Source: Monosiga brevicollis MX1 (taxonomy: Eukaryota; Opisthokonta; Choanoflagellata; Craspedida; Salpingoecidae). Taken from it: a stretch of 64,000 nucleotides of DNA. Below the pieces are notes generated by a model. The model did no database searches, had not been told where the DNA came from, and saw nothing but the letters and a program-made list of their open reading frames with translations. The translations under genes were made by a program, and so were the position numbers. The stretch spans positions 457,921 through 521,920 of the forward strand of contig NW_001865062.1 in NCBI RefSeq assembly GCF_000002865.3, written 5' to 3'. Positions 50,001-61,548 of this stretch are shown here, one piece after another; position 1 is the first letter of the stretch, and every line of letters begins with the position of its first letter.

Positions 50001-51759
50001 GCGTTCAAACCGCCGAGGTGAGCGTCTTGCCCATCGTACCAACTTGCCCTGAGTCGCCCTACGTCATCGGCATTTGGCGCCACGTATACTGACACTTTCA
50101 CTTGCGCCTCAATGGCTTTTCACCGCTACAAACCCCGACAGGCAGCGAGAGCCGGCCCGCCAGTCGTGGATCAAACTTTGCAGTTGAGGCACCAATCTGG
50201 GTGAGAAAAAGTGCCCAGCACCGCCTTTGTAAAGGGCATGTCTTCCAATCAGATTTCTGGAACCACGCCCTGATCGATTTACTGTGGATTTGGTGGAATG
50301 CAGATTCCCGATCACGATGTCAGCATGTGTATGGTCTGCACATACGAGTTCAACATGATCCGGCGGCGCCATCATTGTCGATCCTGCGGCAAGGTTTGCA
50401 TTCGACGTGTTGCAAACCCGTCTAATAGCAGAGAACAGAGTCAATGATTTCAGGCATCTGGCCGCTTCTGACCGCCTCTGCTCTACGCTTTTGCTCTGAC
50501 TGGGTATCACACCTGGTGGATGTTAGGTGGTCTGTGGGTCGTGCTCTGGACACCAACTGCAACTGGCATATCTGAGCCATGAGTATGGGCGGGTGTGCGA
50601 CGAGTGCTTCCAAAAATGGGAGGATATCCAGAGCAGTAAAGGCCTGACCGGTGCGTTGCTTGAATGACCCACTTCTTGTTGGCCTGAAGAAACGCTCGGA
50701 TCGCAAGCTTGCTTGGGGAGAAGAGGGAGGGGGCGTGTGTAGAGGGGGTAGAGGGTACCAAAACTGGGCAGACGACCCGCTTGGTCGGTCGGGTTGACTC
50801 ACGTCGCGCAACACGCGTTGATTTGCGACATTGTTCCATGGTATGGCAGTGTCACGCACTTCAGGACCGCGGCGATCGCGGCGAGACCGACGCTCCATTC
50901 GCCCCGAGCGGTTGCTTCAGGTACGCATGAATACCCAGCGCCGTTTGTTTGGCATGAAGTGCAAGATCATGTTTAACATCATGCCTGTGGTGCCCTGTCT
51001 TGCTATAGGCTGCTGCAGGATTGTCCGAGGCCAGCGATGTGGTGCGGGCTGGTTACTTGTCTGAACAACGAATGTTACGCCGCTCTCAGCGGCGGTGGTA
51101 TCAGCTCAAGACGGACTTTGTGCTCTATTCCTACAAGGCTCCTGAGGTGGGTCTGCTCAGACGTTGCTGGGCGATGTAGATGGAGATCAGGCGCCTGGAT
51201 TGACTGTCGCTGGTATGGTGCCCCGGTGTTGGGCATGCAGGACCCTATGGCTTTGGCCAGCATCCCCCTGCCGGGATATAGCATTGAGCCCCATCAAAAG
51301 GTGGGTGGCATGGTACCCCAGCCGGATCTGTGGCATGTTTCATTTTTGACTCATCTGCATTTGGATTGGGACGTCTTGGATGCGTGAATGGGGGACTTTT
51401 GTGCGTTTGGTTAGGGGGAAGGCGAGGATACCGAGTACGGCGTCAAGATTTCCCACCAAAACTTGAAGCAACACATCTTCTTGGCAGATTCTCAGGAACG
51501 GGCCCAAGAGTGAGTTGGGCTGCACTGCATGGCAGCGACTTGTCAGCTCGTGTTTTTTTTTTTCTTCCTTTTTTTTTTTTTTTTTTTTTTGGCGGGGAAT
51601 GATTAAAAATGGTCTTACCTTCCTGTGGAACGCCTGATTAGGTGGTTTGAGGTGCTGCAGGCGGCGTCCATTCTGCAATTGCCCGAGGGGTTTACGCCCA
51701 GCCAACCGACTGACATGGAGATTGTGGAAGAGGAGGCAGAGGAGGTTACCGAGGCCTAG
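47017..51759 (+). CDS. FGD: FGD-type Rho/Cdc42 GEF (Pro-rich, DH-PH-FYVE-PH)
   Basis: Nineteen exons: 47017-47541, 47694-48149, 48228-48308, 48468-48610, 48684-48829, 48946-49056, 49155-49205, 49293-49420, 49522-49590, 49673-49762, 49846-50017, 50142-50200, 50304-50393, 50527-50635, 50850-50920, 51009-51146, 51241-51300, 51415-51509 and 51642-51759; phases agree, 903 aa. Residues 1-330 are Pro/Arg-rich (PAPRPRPRPRPPRPAPPP) and acidic, offering SH3 ligands. DH domain about 333-540 (NVQEMVTTEESYVRSLSIVV; LEPIQRLPRFKLLL). PH1 about 547-655. FYVE finger about 677-743 with MCMVCTYEFNMIRRRHHCRS and CG..VCGSCS, keeping the RRHHCR PI3P-binding motif. PH2 about 775-880 (AGYLSEQRMLRRSQRRWYQL). The family loads GTP on Cdc42 at endosomes, Golgi and actin structures. 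The small exon 50850-50920 encodes a basic linker. Confidence 0.92.
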
Positions 51760-52195
51760 CTCAGGAGGCAGACCCCAACGTTTCAGGTTGTGACAGGATA
51801 CTGCGTAAGAATGGTTGTTTGTGAGAGCTTTTTTTTTTTTTTTTATGAAGGGTTGGGGTAGAGTCTTTGAGTTTCTTGTTTTTTTTTTTTCCCAAAGCAT
51901 TGCCTGGCGTCGTGCTTCAGGGCAAACCCTTTGTACCGATTGTATGGGCTGGGTTAAGCTTAGCCCAGATTGAATTGACTTGTGTCTTGACTTTTGTGTG
52001 TGCATGTGAGAGTTTGAGTGAATGACTGCGGTTGGCATTCGGATCATAGCGTGTCATTGGGGTCACGAGTCATGGCGTAACACCATGCTTGTCGTCAATG
52101 TCTGGGTTTGAGATTATCACCGGGGTTGCTGGCTCAGGGCAAAAAAAAGAAAAAAAGATGAAAGAAAAAGAAATGCGAGGGTGACGAAAGGAACG
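51760..52195. other. Convergent intergenic region
   Basis: Between the FGD-type stop and the DCN1-like stop. It holds T runs at 51830-51844 and 51881-51890 and an A-rich patch at 52141-52165. No gene seen. Confidence 0.55.
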
Positions 52196-53678
52196 TCAGT
52201 TATCTTCGCACCATTCGACGTATTCGTCAATCAGGGCCGGCCAGGCAGCTGTTGCATCATATTTGCTCAGATCGCCTTCCGTCTCCTGCATAAAGTCTAA
52301 CAGAAGATCCCACGTGTCCTGTGGAGGGGACGGGCCATACAGACAGCAGCATCAGGGGTGAGGGGGTGGCAGACAAAAAGCTGGGCTGCACCAGTCCAGG
52401 GGTGTGGCATGCTGGGCAGAGAGCAAGACATACGCGGGAGATGGCGCGCTTGTTCTCGAGACGAAGAAACTCAATCCACTTGGCAGTTTGAGGTATCCGA
52501 GGACAAGAAGAATTTCCCAGAGCCCAATGGCTGTGTCAAATTCTGCAGATGCTAAAAGTGGCGGCACATGATCCAGGGAACCGGACGGAGGTAGCATCGA
52601 GTCAGCCATTGGCATCAGGGACGAGTCGAAAAGAGGTCGAGCCGGAAGCACCGGCGGTGATTTTGGCTGGATGGCTGGTGCAGGCACGCACCAAGGGACT
52701 TTTGGCCTGGGTTGCAACTGTAGGGGTAAGTGAAGCGGTAGACGGCTTTGAATGTTTCGGGGTCTTCGAGTTGAGATCGTAACCGCGGGATTGCGTCGAC
52801 CAGATCCTGCTGGTTCTTGATGCTACGGGGGGCGGGTCACCATAACCCAAGGAAGGTTGGACGTTGAAAGAGTCTGAGTGAGCTGGCCATTTGGGATGTG
52901 TACAGCAAGACGCCAAGCCCAGTGAGGATTCGTACTGAAGCGTGCTACAGAGCTGGTGGAATTCAGACTTGGTAAAGATGCAGACGGTTTCGGCGTTGGC
53001 GTGGTAGGCTAGGACAAGCATGATGGGGTCAGCCGGCTCGACTCCCAGGTGCTCGCAGAGCTTGATGATGCCGTCAATCTCGATGGCATCCTTGTTGTCT
53101 ATTCACCGGATATGTGAGTGTATGCAGGAGTAGCCTGGTGCGGGGAGACAAGAAGAGGCGGAAGGACTGGGGAAAGGTAGGCAAGATGGGTACTGGCGCA
53201 TGGTTGTGTAGACTGGACTGGAGAAGGTGTCGGAGCTCTACTGCCACGGCGGGGCGCTCGGCCAACATACCCTTGTATTGGTCGAAGAGCTTGTCAATGG
53301 CGGCTGGGTCCACGGCCGGGGTTCCTGAAGCAAGGTGGCTGCGCGAGCTTGCACCAAAACTGCTGGGGTGAGCCATAAACGCATGCACGGCTGCCTCGGT
53401 CTGCCAACCTAAAGCCAAACGGCACCACAGCACAAGGAAACAGAGGTGAGCACCTCGAAAACGGATTGGCCCCCCCGATGCAGCACATAGCGCTTCAATG
53501 AAGTCTAATTTTGCTTGAAAGGAAACGAAAGAGTCCAAAACCTAAAAAGGGGGCTTGGTTGATGGGGCGTACCGCATGCTTCGAGGCAGGCAATGGCCAC
53601 GGTCTCAGAGGCACCGGTAAAGTCTCGGACAGTCCGAATGCGGTTGGCCTTTTCCCGCGACGAGATCTTGCGCGAGAA
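52196..53678 (-). CDS. DCUN1D1: DCN1-like neddylation E3 cofactor (UBA plus PONY domain), 5' end unresolved, one apparent frameshift
   Basis: Exons 53678-53573, 53408-53271, 53098-52936, 52822-52692, 52542-52434 and 52318-52196. The first carries a UBA-like segment (NRIRTVRDFTGASETVAIAC, completed by GWQTEAAVHAFM). The PONY/Cullin-binding domain follows: IDKLFDQYKDNKDAIEIDGI, LVLAYHANAETVCIFTKSEF, DPETFKAVYRFTY, NPGQKSLEFDTAIGLWEILL, IPQTAKWIEFLRLENKRAIS, and DTWDLLLDF ... AAWPALIDEYVEWC. DCN1 helps the E2 Ubc12 pass NEDD8 to cullins. All phases agree except in exon 52542-52434: EILL and IPQTAKWIEF lie in different frames, and one extra base near 52495-52510 would restore both this exon and the phase into the last exon. 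Upstream of 53678 no start codon could be tied in, so a short 5' exon is missing. Confidence 0.85.
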
Positions 53679-54073
53679 CTAACAACGGCAAGCCAGGAAG
53701 GGCTGTGAGCGCGGTTCGTGCTGCATGAGCAAATTGCTCACAAGATGGGAGGGAGGGGTGGTGCCAACCCCTTTGGCAAGTCGCTCCGGGCGTCAAACCC
53801 TCCCAAAAAGCGCAAACCCATGCCAGGGTCCGAGCCGGGCAGAGTAGCGAGCGTTGGAAAGCAAAGCAAAACAACCAGCAAACAACACCCAGCCATGCCC
53901 CCTTCCCCCACTCATGACGCGTCACAAGAACCAACACCCGCAAGTCCCTGCCCAAGCCCGCACCCACGCCCAGCCAGGAGCAGAGGCGCTCCGCCACGGC
54001 CTCGGGAGCACCACACTGACCATGATGATGAGGATGATGAGGAGGAAGAGGAGGAGAGGAGTGAGGGGACTGG

Positions 54074-54305
54074 TGAGAGAGAGAGAGAGAGAGTTTGAGA
54101 GAGAGAGAGAGTTTGAGAGAGAGAGAGAGTATGAGAGAGAAGAGAGAGAGAGAGTCTGAGAGAGAGTTAGAGAGTTTGAGAGAGTTAGAGAGAGAGAGAG
54201 AGAGAGAGAAGACAGAGAGAGTATGAGAAGAGACAGAGAGCTTGTTTAGAGAGAGAGAGAGTTTGAGAGAGTTTGACAGAGAGAGTTTGAGAAGAGACGA
54301 GATAT
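54074..54305. repeat. GA-rich array (GAGAGAGTTTGAGA units)
   Basis: Purine-rich tract made of GA runs broken every 12-25 bases by TTTGAG, TATGAG or TTAGAG. The regular interruption makes it a minisatellite-like array rather than a simple dinucleotide repeat. Confidence 0.93.
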
Positions 54306-55324
54306 TTCAGCAGACGAAGTGAGTGAAAGTATACAGCTCTCGAAATCAGTGGCCATTTCCAATCGAGTCAGCTCGATTATCTGACATGATGACAATCCAA
54401 CGACTGCCTGATGGTTGGGCCAGCTGATGCAAGAACCAGCCTTCAGGAACAAGTCTTAAACGGGACCAATGCCACATGGTAATCTTTTGCAAGCCAAAAG
54501 CCCTTGACGTTGGAGCAAACCGAGCAAATCTGTCAAGATTATCACCCCCCTCTCTGCATAGTGAGCAACACCCACGACGACGTCGTCCCAACGATTTGAT
54601 GGCTCCTGCCCGCTCTGCGACCAACCCGACCCGACCCGACCCGCCTTGTCTGTCTGTCTGTCTGCCTTTACTCTGCTCATGCGCCGCTCTTTGCTCAAAC
54701 GATCGTCATCTCAGTCCCCACCACACACTCAAACTCACACACTCACATAGACTCCCACACTTTTGTAGACAAATCGTTCCCGCCAAAACCACTACTGGGT
54801 TCGTGAAGCATTCAAGGAAGGTGAGCCATTACCCACACGAAGCCAAGTCACTTGTTCCTTGTGGCTTTTCTTTTGTCTCTTTTCTTGGGGCTGACGCTTC
54901 TCTGAGCTTGTCACACTCCATGCATCATTCCTCTGACTTGCATTGATAATGCTAGTGTGTTTTCCTGTTTTAGGACGTTGAAGCGATTCAATCTCTGTCT
55001 TAGTCACAGTTCAAAACCTGCCTCTCTTCAAGCGCGCTTGCTTGCTTGGTACGTAGAAAGCCTCGCCGTTGGTTCGGTCCCCCTTCGTCGTCCTCGTCGT
55101 CCTCTTGGTCGTCTGTGTGCTCTTGGTCGTCTCGTTCTCGGTCTTCCTTGGTTTTTCCGCCGTGCACCCTCCCGGCAGTCTCTTGCCGAGACCGCCGTCG
55201 CCGAAATCTCGTTTCAATCATTGCGTGTGTGCGTGGGCGTGCGTGTGTGCGCGTGTGTTTTTTGGGCTAATGAACGCGCGGGCCCTCTCGGGCATGCTCG
55301 TCGTTCCGCCCGCCCGTCTTCTCT

Positions 55325-55396
55325 TCCCTCTTCCCTCATCCCTCATCCCTCATCCTTCATCCCTCATCCCTCATCCCTCATCCCTCATCCCTCATT
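55325..55396. repeat. Heptamer tandem repeat (TCATCCC)n
   Basis: About ten copies of TCATCCC with one TCATCCT variant, upstream of HSF on the plus strand. Confidence 0.93.
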
Positions 55397-55648
55397 CTCA
55401 CGCACCGTTTTTTATTCTGGTCCTTGTAGACAGGGAAGCAACCCTCTTGGGCTGCGCCATCTGAGGCAGCCCCTCAGGGCCTCACCGATTTCAACCAGCC
55501 TTGATCTTGAATGCCCTCGGCTTAATTCGCCTCCCTTTCCTTTCGTCTTTCTCTTTCTCCGTATCTTGGCGCGGTGCAGGCGGCCAAGGATAACAAGCCT
55601 TGGAAGTCGGGTTTTCCGCTTCCATCTCTGCCCGTCCCCCCCCCCCCC

Positions 55649-55723
55649 NNNNNNNNNNNNNNNNNNNNNNNNNNNNNNNNNNNNNNNNNNNNNNNNNNNN
55701 NNNNNNNNNNNNNNNNNNNNNNN
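55649..55723. other. Assembly gap (75 N)
   Basis: Run of N flanked on both sides by C homopolymers, 57 bases before the HSF start codon, so part of the leader or promoter is missing. Confidence 0.99.
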
Positions 55724-55779
55724 CCCCCCCCCCCGTCTTTTCCCATTGCCACCCGCACACGGCGGCCCTGACTGCTACA

Positions 55780-57903
55780 ATGGCTGTCCCCACGTCGGTG
55801 GCAATGGGCGACGATGGCCTGATGACGGCATCATCGCCCCGCGATCGTTCCGAGTCGACCGATGGCAAGGATAATAAGGGTGTGCCCGCCTTCGTTTCCA
55901 AATTGTTGACCATGATTAACGATCCCAGCACCGACCACCTCATCTCTTGGACGCCTGTACGTACCGACGTATCCTGTCTCCCCCTTTGATCCCGGCCCGA
56001 ACAGCCCAGCTTCAAGACGAGAAACACACTTGCAGCCCCACGCTCCCTTTCTGATTTCTCTGCTCGTGCATGTGGTCGTGGTGATGGTGTAGGCGGGCGA
56101 GACGTTCAAAGTGCACAACGCCACCACCCTGGCACGAGAAGTGCTTCCACGCTACTACAAGCACGGCAATTTTACCAGCCTTGTCCGCCAGCTCAACATG
56201 TGTACGCCTCTCGCTTCCTCTCGCTTCTGCCGGTCGCCGCTGTTTGCTCTGCCTGGCCTCTCGTCCCACAACGCGCAGGCAATCAGGGGCCTTCCTTGTC
56301 TTTGGGAAATGCCATTCACCTCTGCCGCCGGCCTGCACCCCTTAGATGGATTCCACAAGGTGGTGGGCGTGGACACGGGCCTTCGTAGCAATGACCAGGA
56401 GTGGGAGTTTGTGCATCCATGCGTGCAGCGAGATAGGCCCGAGCTGCTGGTGCACATTAAGCGCAAGGATAGCACCAGCAATACCAAGCGCAAAGTCTCC
56501 CGCGAGGACATGGAATCCGTCATGCAAAACCTTGAAACCATGCGCGGCAACCAGGATGAAATGTCCCACCAGTTTCACGATATGCAGCGCCAAAACCAAG
56601 CCCTGTGGCAAGAGGTGACCGTTTTGCGCCAACGCCACGAGCAACAACGCGTGATGATCGGCCGCATCATGCACTTTCTGACCCGTCTCGTCCGCAATCA
56701 ACCAGCCATGACCGGCTCAGGCCGCCCTGGTGCCAAACGACCCAAGTATCGTCATGTGTTCCCCCTTGACCCGTTGTCCTTGTCTTCTCTTGAGCCAGAC
56801 CTTGTCTATTGCTGTCGCCCACAAAGCGTGGTTTGGCATGGTTCAGCTCTCTGCTTGACTGCTTGTTCACGTTCACGTGGCATGCACCAATGCTCGTCGT
56901 ATATTTTTGGCGCTTGGCGCACGCCCTGATTCTTCTCACTGTCCCTGCTTGCCTACCCTGCGCTTGCCTTCCGATAGACACCTGGCCTTGGAGGGCGGCA
57001 TGTCCCTGCCTGGTATCGAAGAGCTGCCAATCATCTCTGATACTGATCTGGAACTCCAGACACCCACTGCCCCCACTTCCACTACCACCGTCCCCACCTC
57101 ATCCGTGCCCTACGTCACCATGCCCAGTCCTTCGAGCAGCGCTGGTGCCCTGGGAATGGATAAGGTGAGCGTAGCGCACTTTGATGCACGAGGCCCGCAT
57201 AGCCTGAACGCGCTTCCACCCACCTGCTCTCCAAGAGCCACTCACACTCGTGCTCTCTGAATTGTGACATAGGGAGCGGCACGCACGGCCTCAGCATCAA
57301 ATCGGGTTGCGGATCTGTCACATCAGAGCTCGGTACCAGACGCAAATGCCTTCAAGGGTCGGCTTGCCCAGTTTCTACACCCTTCTTTGACGGTTTCGCC
57401 TCATCACTCGCAGATGCAAGGGGTCTCTGATCTCATTGAGCCGGAGCTTACGCACTTTGACACCAGCCTCAACTCAAGCCGCCAACGACTGCAAGATGGG
57501 GGCCTCGATGACCACATGCTCCAGTCTCTGTGGGCGGCAGCCAATCACCCAACGTCTGTGGGTGCAAACGTTCCAGCCACCTCTTCATGGGAGACCAACC
57601 CGGTATGTATGTATGTATGTGTGTGTGTGTGTATGTATGTGTGCGTGTGTGATGTTTGAGCGTCAGTGGCCGCTGTGCCGTCTCTATCATACCACCCCTC
57701 ACGTGCTGCGCGTGTTTGCGCACCAGAACCAGATTCACTATGAAGCCCTCTCCGATCTGCCCGACATTGAGCAGCTGGGCACCCCACCAGAGGATGATAC
57801 CTTTGGCGCCAATGACCCCGATCCCCTGCTGGACCTTTTGAGTCCCAATGGTTCCGGTTTGGATTTGTCCCGCATCCCCACCAGCAGCCAAGCGAGCGTG
57901 TAA
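55780..57903 (+). CDS. HSF1: Heat shock transcription factor
   Basis: Six exons: 55780-55956, 56093-56201, 56346-56745, 56978-57164, 57273-57602 and 57727-57903; phases agree, 459 aa. The DNA-binding domain spans residues about 34-137: VPAFVSKLLTMINDP, ISWTP, then NFTSLVRQLNMYGFHKVVGV, the winged-helix recognition signature, whose Tyr codon is rebuilt across the phase-1 intron. The trimerisation repeat HR-A/B follows at about 147-218 (heptads in MESVMQNLETMRGNQDEMSH and FHDMQRQNQALWQEVTVLRQ). The C-terminal half is Ser/Thr/Pro-rich and acidic (SDLPDIEQLGTPPEDD, DPLLDLLSPNG), fitting an activation domain; no clear HR-C was seen. The factor trimerises on nGAAn arrays and drives chaperone genes; HSP104 lies 28 kb away. 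The third donor is GTATCG. Confidence 0.95.
57602..57650. repeat. (GTAT)/(GT) microsatellite in an HSF intron
   Basis: GTATGTATGTATGT followed by GT units begins at the splice donor of HSF exon 5, so the repeat itself supplies the GTATGT donor. Confidence 0.9.
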
Positions 57904-58604
57904 GCGCTGGCTCGCTTTTGCCCTTGGTCTCTGTTCTCCCATGACGCGGACATGCCAGGAAGAAAGTGAGAGTTCTCCTTCAGCCCTGGTCTTGTTCTGT
58001 AGGCTTGCTGGCCCACCCGCCCCCACCCCACCCTACTGAGGTGGCCAGCTGTTCGCTCGTTTAAGCCGTTTTGAAAAAAAATTTCCCCCTTGGATATCGA
58101 GTGTTTGTTTGTTCACTATCGTTTACGGACCCGACTAAGACCAGTCGTTCTGCTGTTGTCAGCTCCGTGTACATTGACAATCGACATTGCAATGGTAGCT
58201 GGCCATGGTGGCTTTTGCCTCTTTTTTTTTTGACGCTGGGATCATTTTACCTCTTCACCAGCAACCCACTGAGGCAAACGCACTGCCACAGCCATCATCC
58301 TTTCCAAGGCAAAGAAGGCACGGCATTGATGCCAGCAGACCCCATAATGCCTGATGACTTTTCCGCTCCTTGCGCCGGGTGTCTCTTCACTGTCTGTCCT
58401 GACTGACTGTCTGTCCTGTCTTACTCTCTGTCCTGTCTGTTTGTCCGTCTGTCCGTCCGTCCGTCCGTCCGACTCTCTCGCTCCTTCTCTCTTGACCACT
58501 TTTTGGAAAAACTCAAAACAACTCTTGTTTCTGTTTTTTTTCTTACAATCATCATTTGCATTTGTAAGCTCGAGCTCAAGTGCACGATTGCATTCAAAGG
58601 CAGG
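57904..58604. other. Intergenic region between HSF and the lectin-GT31 gene
   Basis: Tandem arrangement of two plus-strand genes 0.7 kb apart. It contains an A8 run near 58074, a T9 run near 58222 and a TGTC/CCGT repeat patch at about 58395-58475. No gene seen. Confidence 0.55.
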
Positions 58605-61548
58605 ATGGGCCCGCGACGCCAACACCACTGGCAGGGCCCGCTCCTGGTATTCTTGGGGTTTTGCGCGCTCTACTTTTGGTGGGCTTCCGAGGTGAGGCAG
58701 TCAACTGGATTTGTAACATGTGGATGGGGCTGGCTGGCTTGACTGCCGGTTTGGGAAGTCGCCTCATGCTTTGAATACGCTTGTCCCACTGCAGCAAGAA
58801 CACGCGTCTGCCAGCGTACTGCGCAAGGAGTTGGCTGAAATCAAGGCCGAGAGCCAGCGCCAACAGAGGCTGCTGCGCGATGAACTTCAAGTCCACGAGG
58901 AAAAGCAGGCCATTGCCATTCAACGCCAGCTCGTACGCTGCGCTGCCCTCGCACTTACTCTCTGCCTGCTACACCACCTGCAGTATTTTTTTTTTTTTTT
59001 TTTTTAATTTCGGTGAGAACGACATCTCATATCCTTGAGTGTGCGCGCATCACACCTGTGCCCGCTGCAGACGACCATGAGCAAAGAACAGATTCTCAAA
59101 AAGCTAGAAGGCAACCCCATGCAGGCGCATCTGTCCGAGACTGAAAAGAAGCTGCGCCATGCTCTACAAGTGGATACCAACTCGGGCTATATCCGAGCCA
59201 CCCAATCTGGCTTGTGTCTGGGTAAGACGTCACGCTGAGCGACCACGTTCGAGACGGCTCATGATCACTTTGAATAGCTATGCAATGCGAGCCGGACCCC
59301 TCACCGACCTGGCATGTGTGCGTGCGCCACATGTAGAGGATCGCCAGCAGAAAACAGTCATTACTTATTATTGCTCAGCTGAGGCTCGGTACTTGTGGTC
59401 TTATGTGCAAGGCAAGATCACTTCCCCGAGTGACATGTGCATCACGGCCTCGGGTAAGCATCGTGTCGATTCGACCCATTTTGTGGCCCTTTGGCTAAAG
59501 GTTCTCTCGTGTCCACGGCCTTGCTCACCAACAATCATCGCCTCCGACAGCCATCAAGGCCGATGCCGAGGTCATTTTGAGGCCCTGTAATGACAATGCA
59601 GACCTACAGACGTGGGACATTCAAGCTGAAGATCGATTTTATTGGAATGTTAGCTCTCAGATTGTCCTCAAGTCCAGCCAATCAAGCAAATCAACGCAGC
59701 CTCTATGCATCACCGCCCACAGGTCTGGCTGGCGCTCATCGCAGGGCGTACTCGACTTTTTTCTCAGCAAAACCAGGCTCCTATAGCATTGGGATGAGCA
59801 CATCAAACCTGGCCAATGACCCTAGTGCTTGACCTTTTTGATGTAGGGGTCCCAAGGAGCTAGATGGGTCAACCCTGCAGCTTCAACCCTGCGAGCGCAG
59901 CTGTCACCAGTTTTGGCATGTCAACGCTTATAGTGTACCCTTTCAACAAGTGGCCACGAGCAAGTCAAGCCCCACCGTTCAGCAGCAGCAGCGTGCTGCA
60001 GGTACCAGCCTTAGTGCCACGGTACGTACGCATGACCGTGGGTCTAACCTTGTATCAATATATTTCTTTCGGACAGCTCATGTTCAAGGCTGGACTGGAT
60101 AGGATGAATCCCATCGTCACAAGCTCTTTTGCATGGTCATGGTCACGCCAAGCGATCTCTACACCTCTGGCAAAGCGGTATACCCTTCATCGTTGATTTT
60201 GTTGAATTGTCGTGTCTTTTAGTTTTCTTGGTCGGTCGAACAGTATATTTCATCGACTCACAGTGACGTAACGGGTCTCCCGTCAGATCATGGATACATG
60301 GGGGAGCCGGTGTGACACACTCGTGTTTGTCAACAGTGAATCCCATCCATCATTTCCAACCTGGAAGATTGATTTGCCCGGGCCCGAGTCCCGCGAGCTC
60401 ATGTGGTTCAAGTCGCGTCATGCCTGGCTACGGGCTTATAACACGCAGCTCAAGTCCCACCACTGGTTTCTCCGAGCAGAACGCGACACTTATGTGGTAC
60501 GCCATCTGGTCTCGCCACTTTTCGGCCCCTGCGTAGTGAAGGAGGTTATGCAGCAAATAGTTTCACTACTCCCTCGTCCACGATCTCCTCTTCTTCTTCC
60601 TCCTCCTCCTCCTCCTCCTTCTTTAACACGCCCCTTCTCTCGGCCCACAGCTAGTGGACAACCTGCGAGAAAAACTGGCCGATCAAGATCCCGAGGCTCC
60701 GATTTCCATGGGACGTCTTTTTCATGGCCGCTATCAGGGTGAAAATGTGAGTTGGGGAAGCATGCTTTCGCATCGAGAGCTTTTTGAAGTCCCGCCCAGG
60801 GCCACCCCTCCCTGTCTTTTCATCTGATTTACCCCTCACCTGCGGGCATCTTCTCATCAGATGACGTATTTTTCGAGTGGAGCGGGCATGGTGCTGTCGC
60901 GCGGCGCGCTCTCGGCGATTGGCCAAGCAGCCATGCATAATTCGTCCCATATTTTTGTGCCCGACATTGGTAGCCAATCTGACGGTATGTGTTTGCGGTG
61001 GCGTCCGAGCCATCGTCCTGCTTGACCTGCACCCATTTAGTTCTGTGGTATGCCGCTTCTTATGCCGGCGGGCACTTTACAGACATTAGCATGGGTGTGG
61101 CCATGTTGCGTACCGGCATTCCAGCACAACTCACGGTGGACGAGCACGGTGGACAGTACTTTTCAGCCTTGGGTGTCGCTGTGGAGCGAACCGTCAAGAG
61201 GAGTACCAGCCAAGGTTACTGGTAAGCACTGGCTGCCCGAACAATTGCAGTGAACTGTCATGAGGGTTTCTCTCGATGCCCTATAAGACAAATAACACCG
61301 CGTCATGGGACTCTGAATGGCTCTTGTACAGGTACTGGGAAGTCACACCCGAGACCAAGGACGGCCCTGCTTGTTGTGCCCGCCGCTGGATCGGCAGCCA
61401 TTGTAAGAGAGCCCGTCAGCTGTTTCTTTTGTGGGTTCCGGTGCCTTGCTCGTCATTTCTCACGGGGCCACTCGCTTGTCTAGATGCCAAGCCAAGCGAC
61501 ATGTATGCCTTTGATGACCTCCATGCTTTGGGCTGTGAGGGTGTTTGA
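58605..61548 (+). CDS. Type II Golgi protein: coiled coil, ricin-B lectin domain, C1GALT1-like GT31 domain without DxD
   Basis: Thirteen exons: 58605-58691, 58795-58932, 59071-59221, 59292-59453, 59551-59722, 59847-60021, 60103-60177, 60287-60496, 60651-60746, 60861-60984, 61083-61221, 61332-61402 and 61484-61548; phases agree, 554 aa. A signal anchor (GPLLVFLGFCALYFWWA, residues 13-29) is followed by a Glu/Lys/Gln coiled coil (30-105). Residues about 110-290 look like a ricin-type beta-trefoil: SGYIRATQSGLCL, MCITASG, DNADLQTWDI, LCITAH, LQLQPCERSCHQFWHV. The GT31 part resembles core-1 beta-1,3-galactosyltransferase: LFCMVMVTPSDLYTSGKA, DTWGSRCDTLVFVN, WFLRAERDTYVLVDNLREKL, YFSSGAGMVLSRGAL, DISMGVAM. 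The metal-binding site normally DDDTY reads ERDTY, so it may be inactive or COSMC-like. The start of exon 59292 is the least certain junction. Confidence 0.8.

Larger units (their letters stand above)
53679..55779. other. Divergent region between the DCN1-like gene and HSF
   Basis: 2.1 kb holding the unfound first exon of the DCN1-like gene, the GA array at 54074-54305, a heptamer repeat at 55325-55396 and the N gap at 55649-55723. Possible untranslated HSF exons (for example a GTGAGC donor near 54821) cannot be shown from sequence alone. Confidence 0.45.

Noticed and set aside
53718-54159. Plus-strand open frame starting MGGRGGANPFGKSL-like and ending in GERERE
   Set aside because: Low-complexity tail from the GA array, no domain, and it sits where the 5' end of the minus-strand DCN1-like gene is expected.
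54957-55874. 305-codon plus-strand open frame spanning the N gap
   Set aside because: Continuity depends on the Ns; it includes repeat translation and overlaps the HSF start in another frame.
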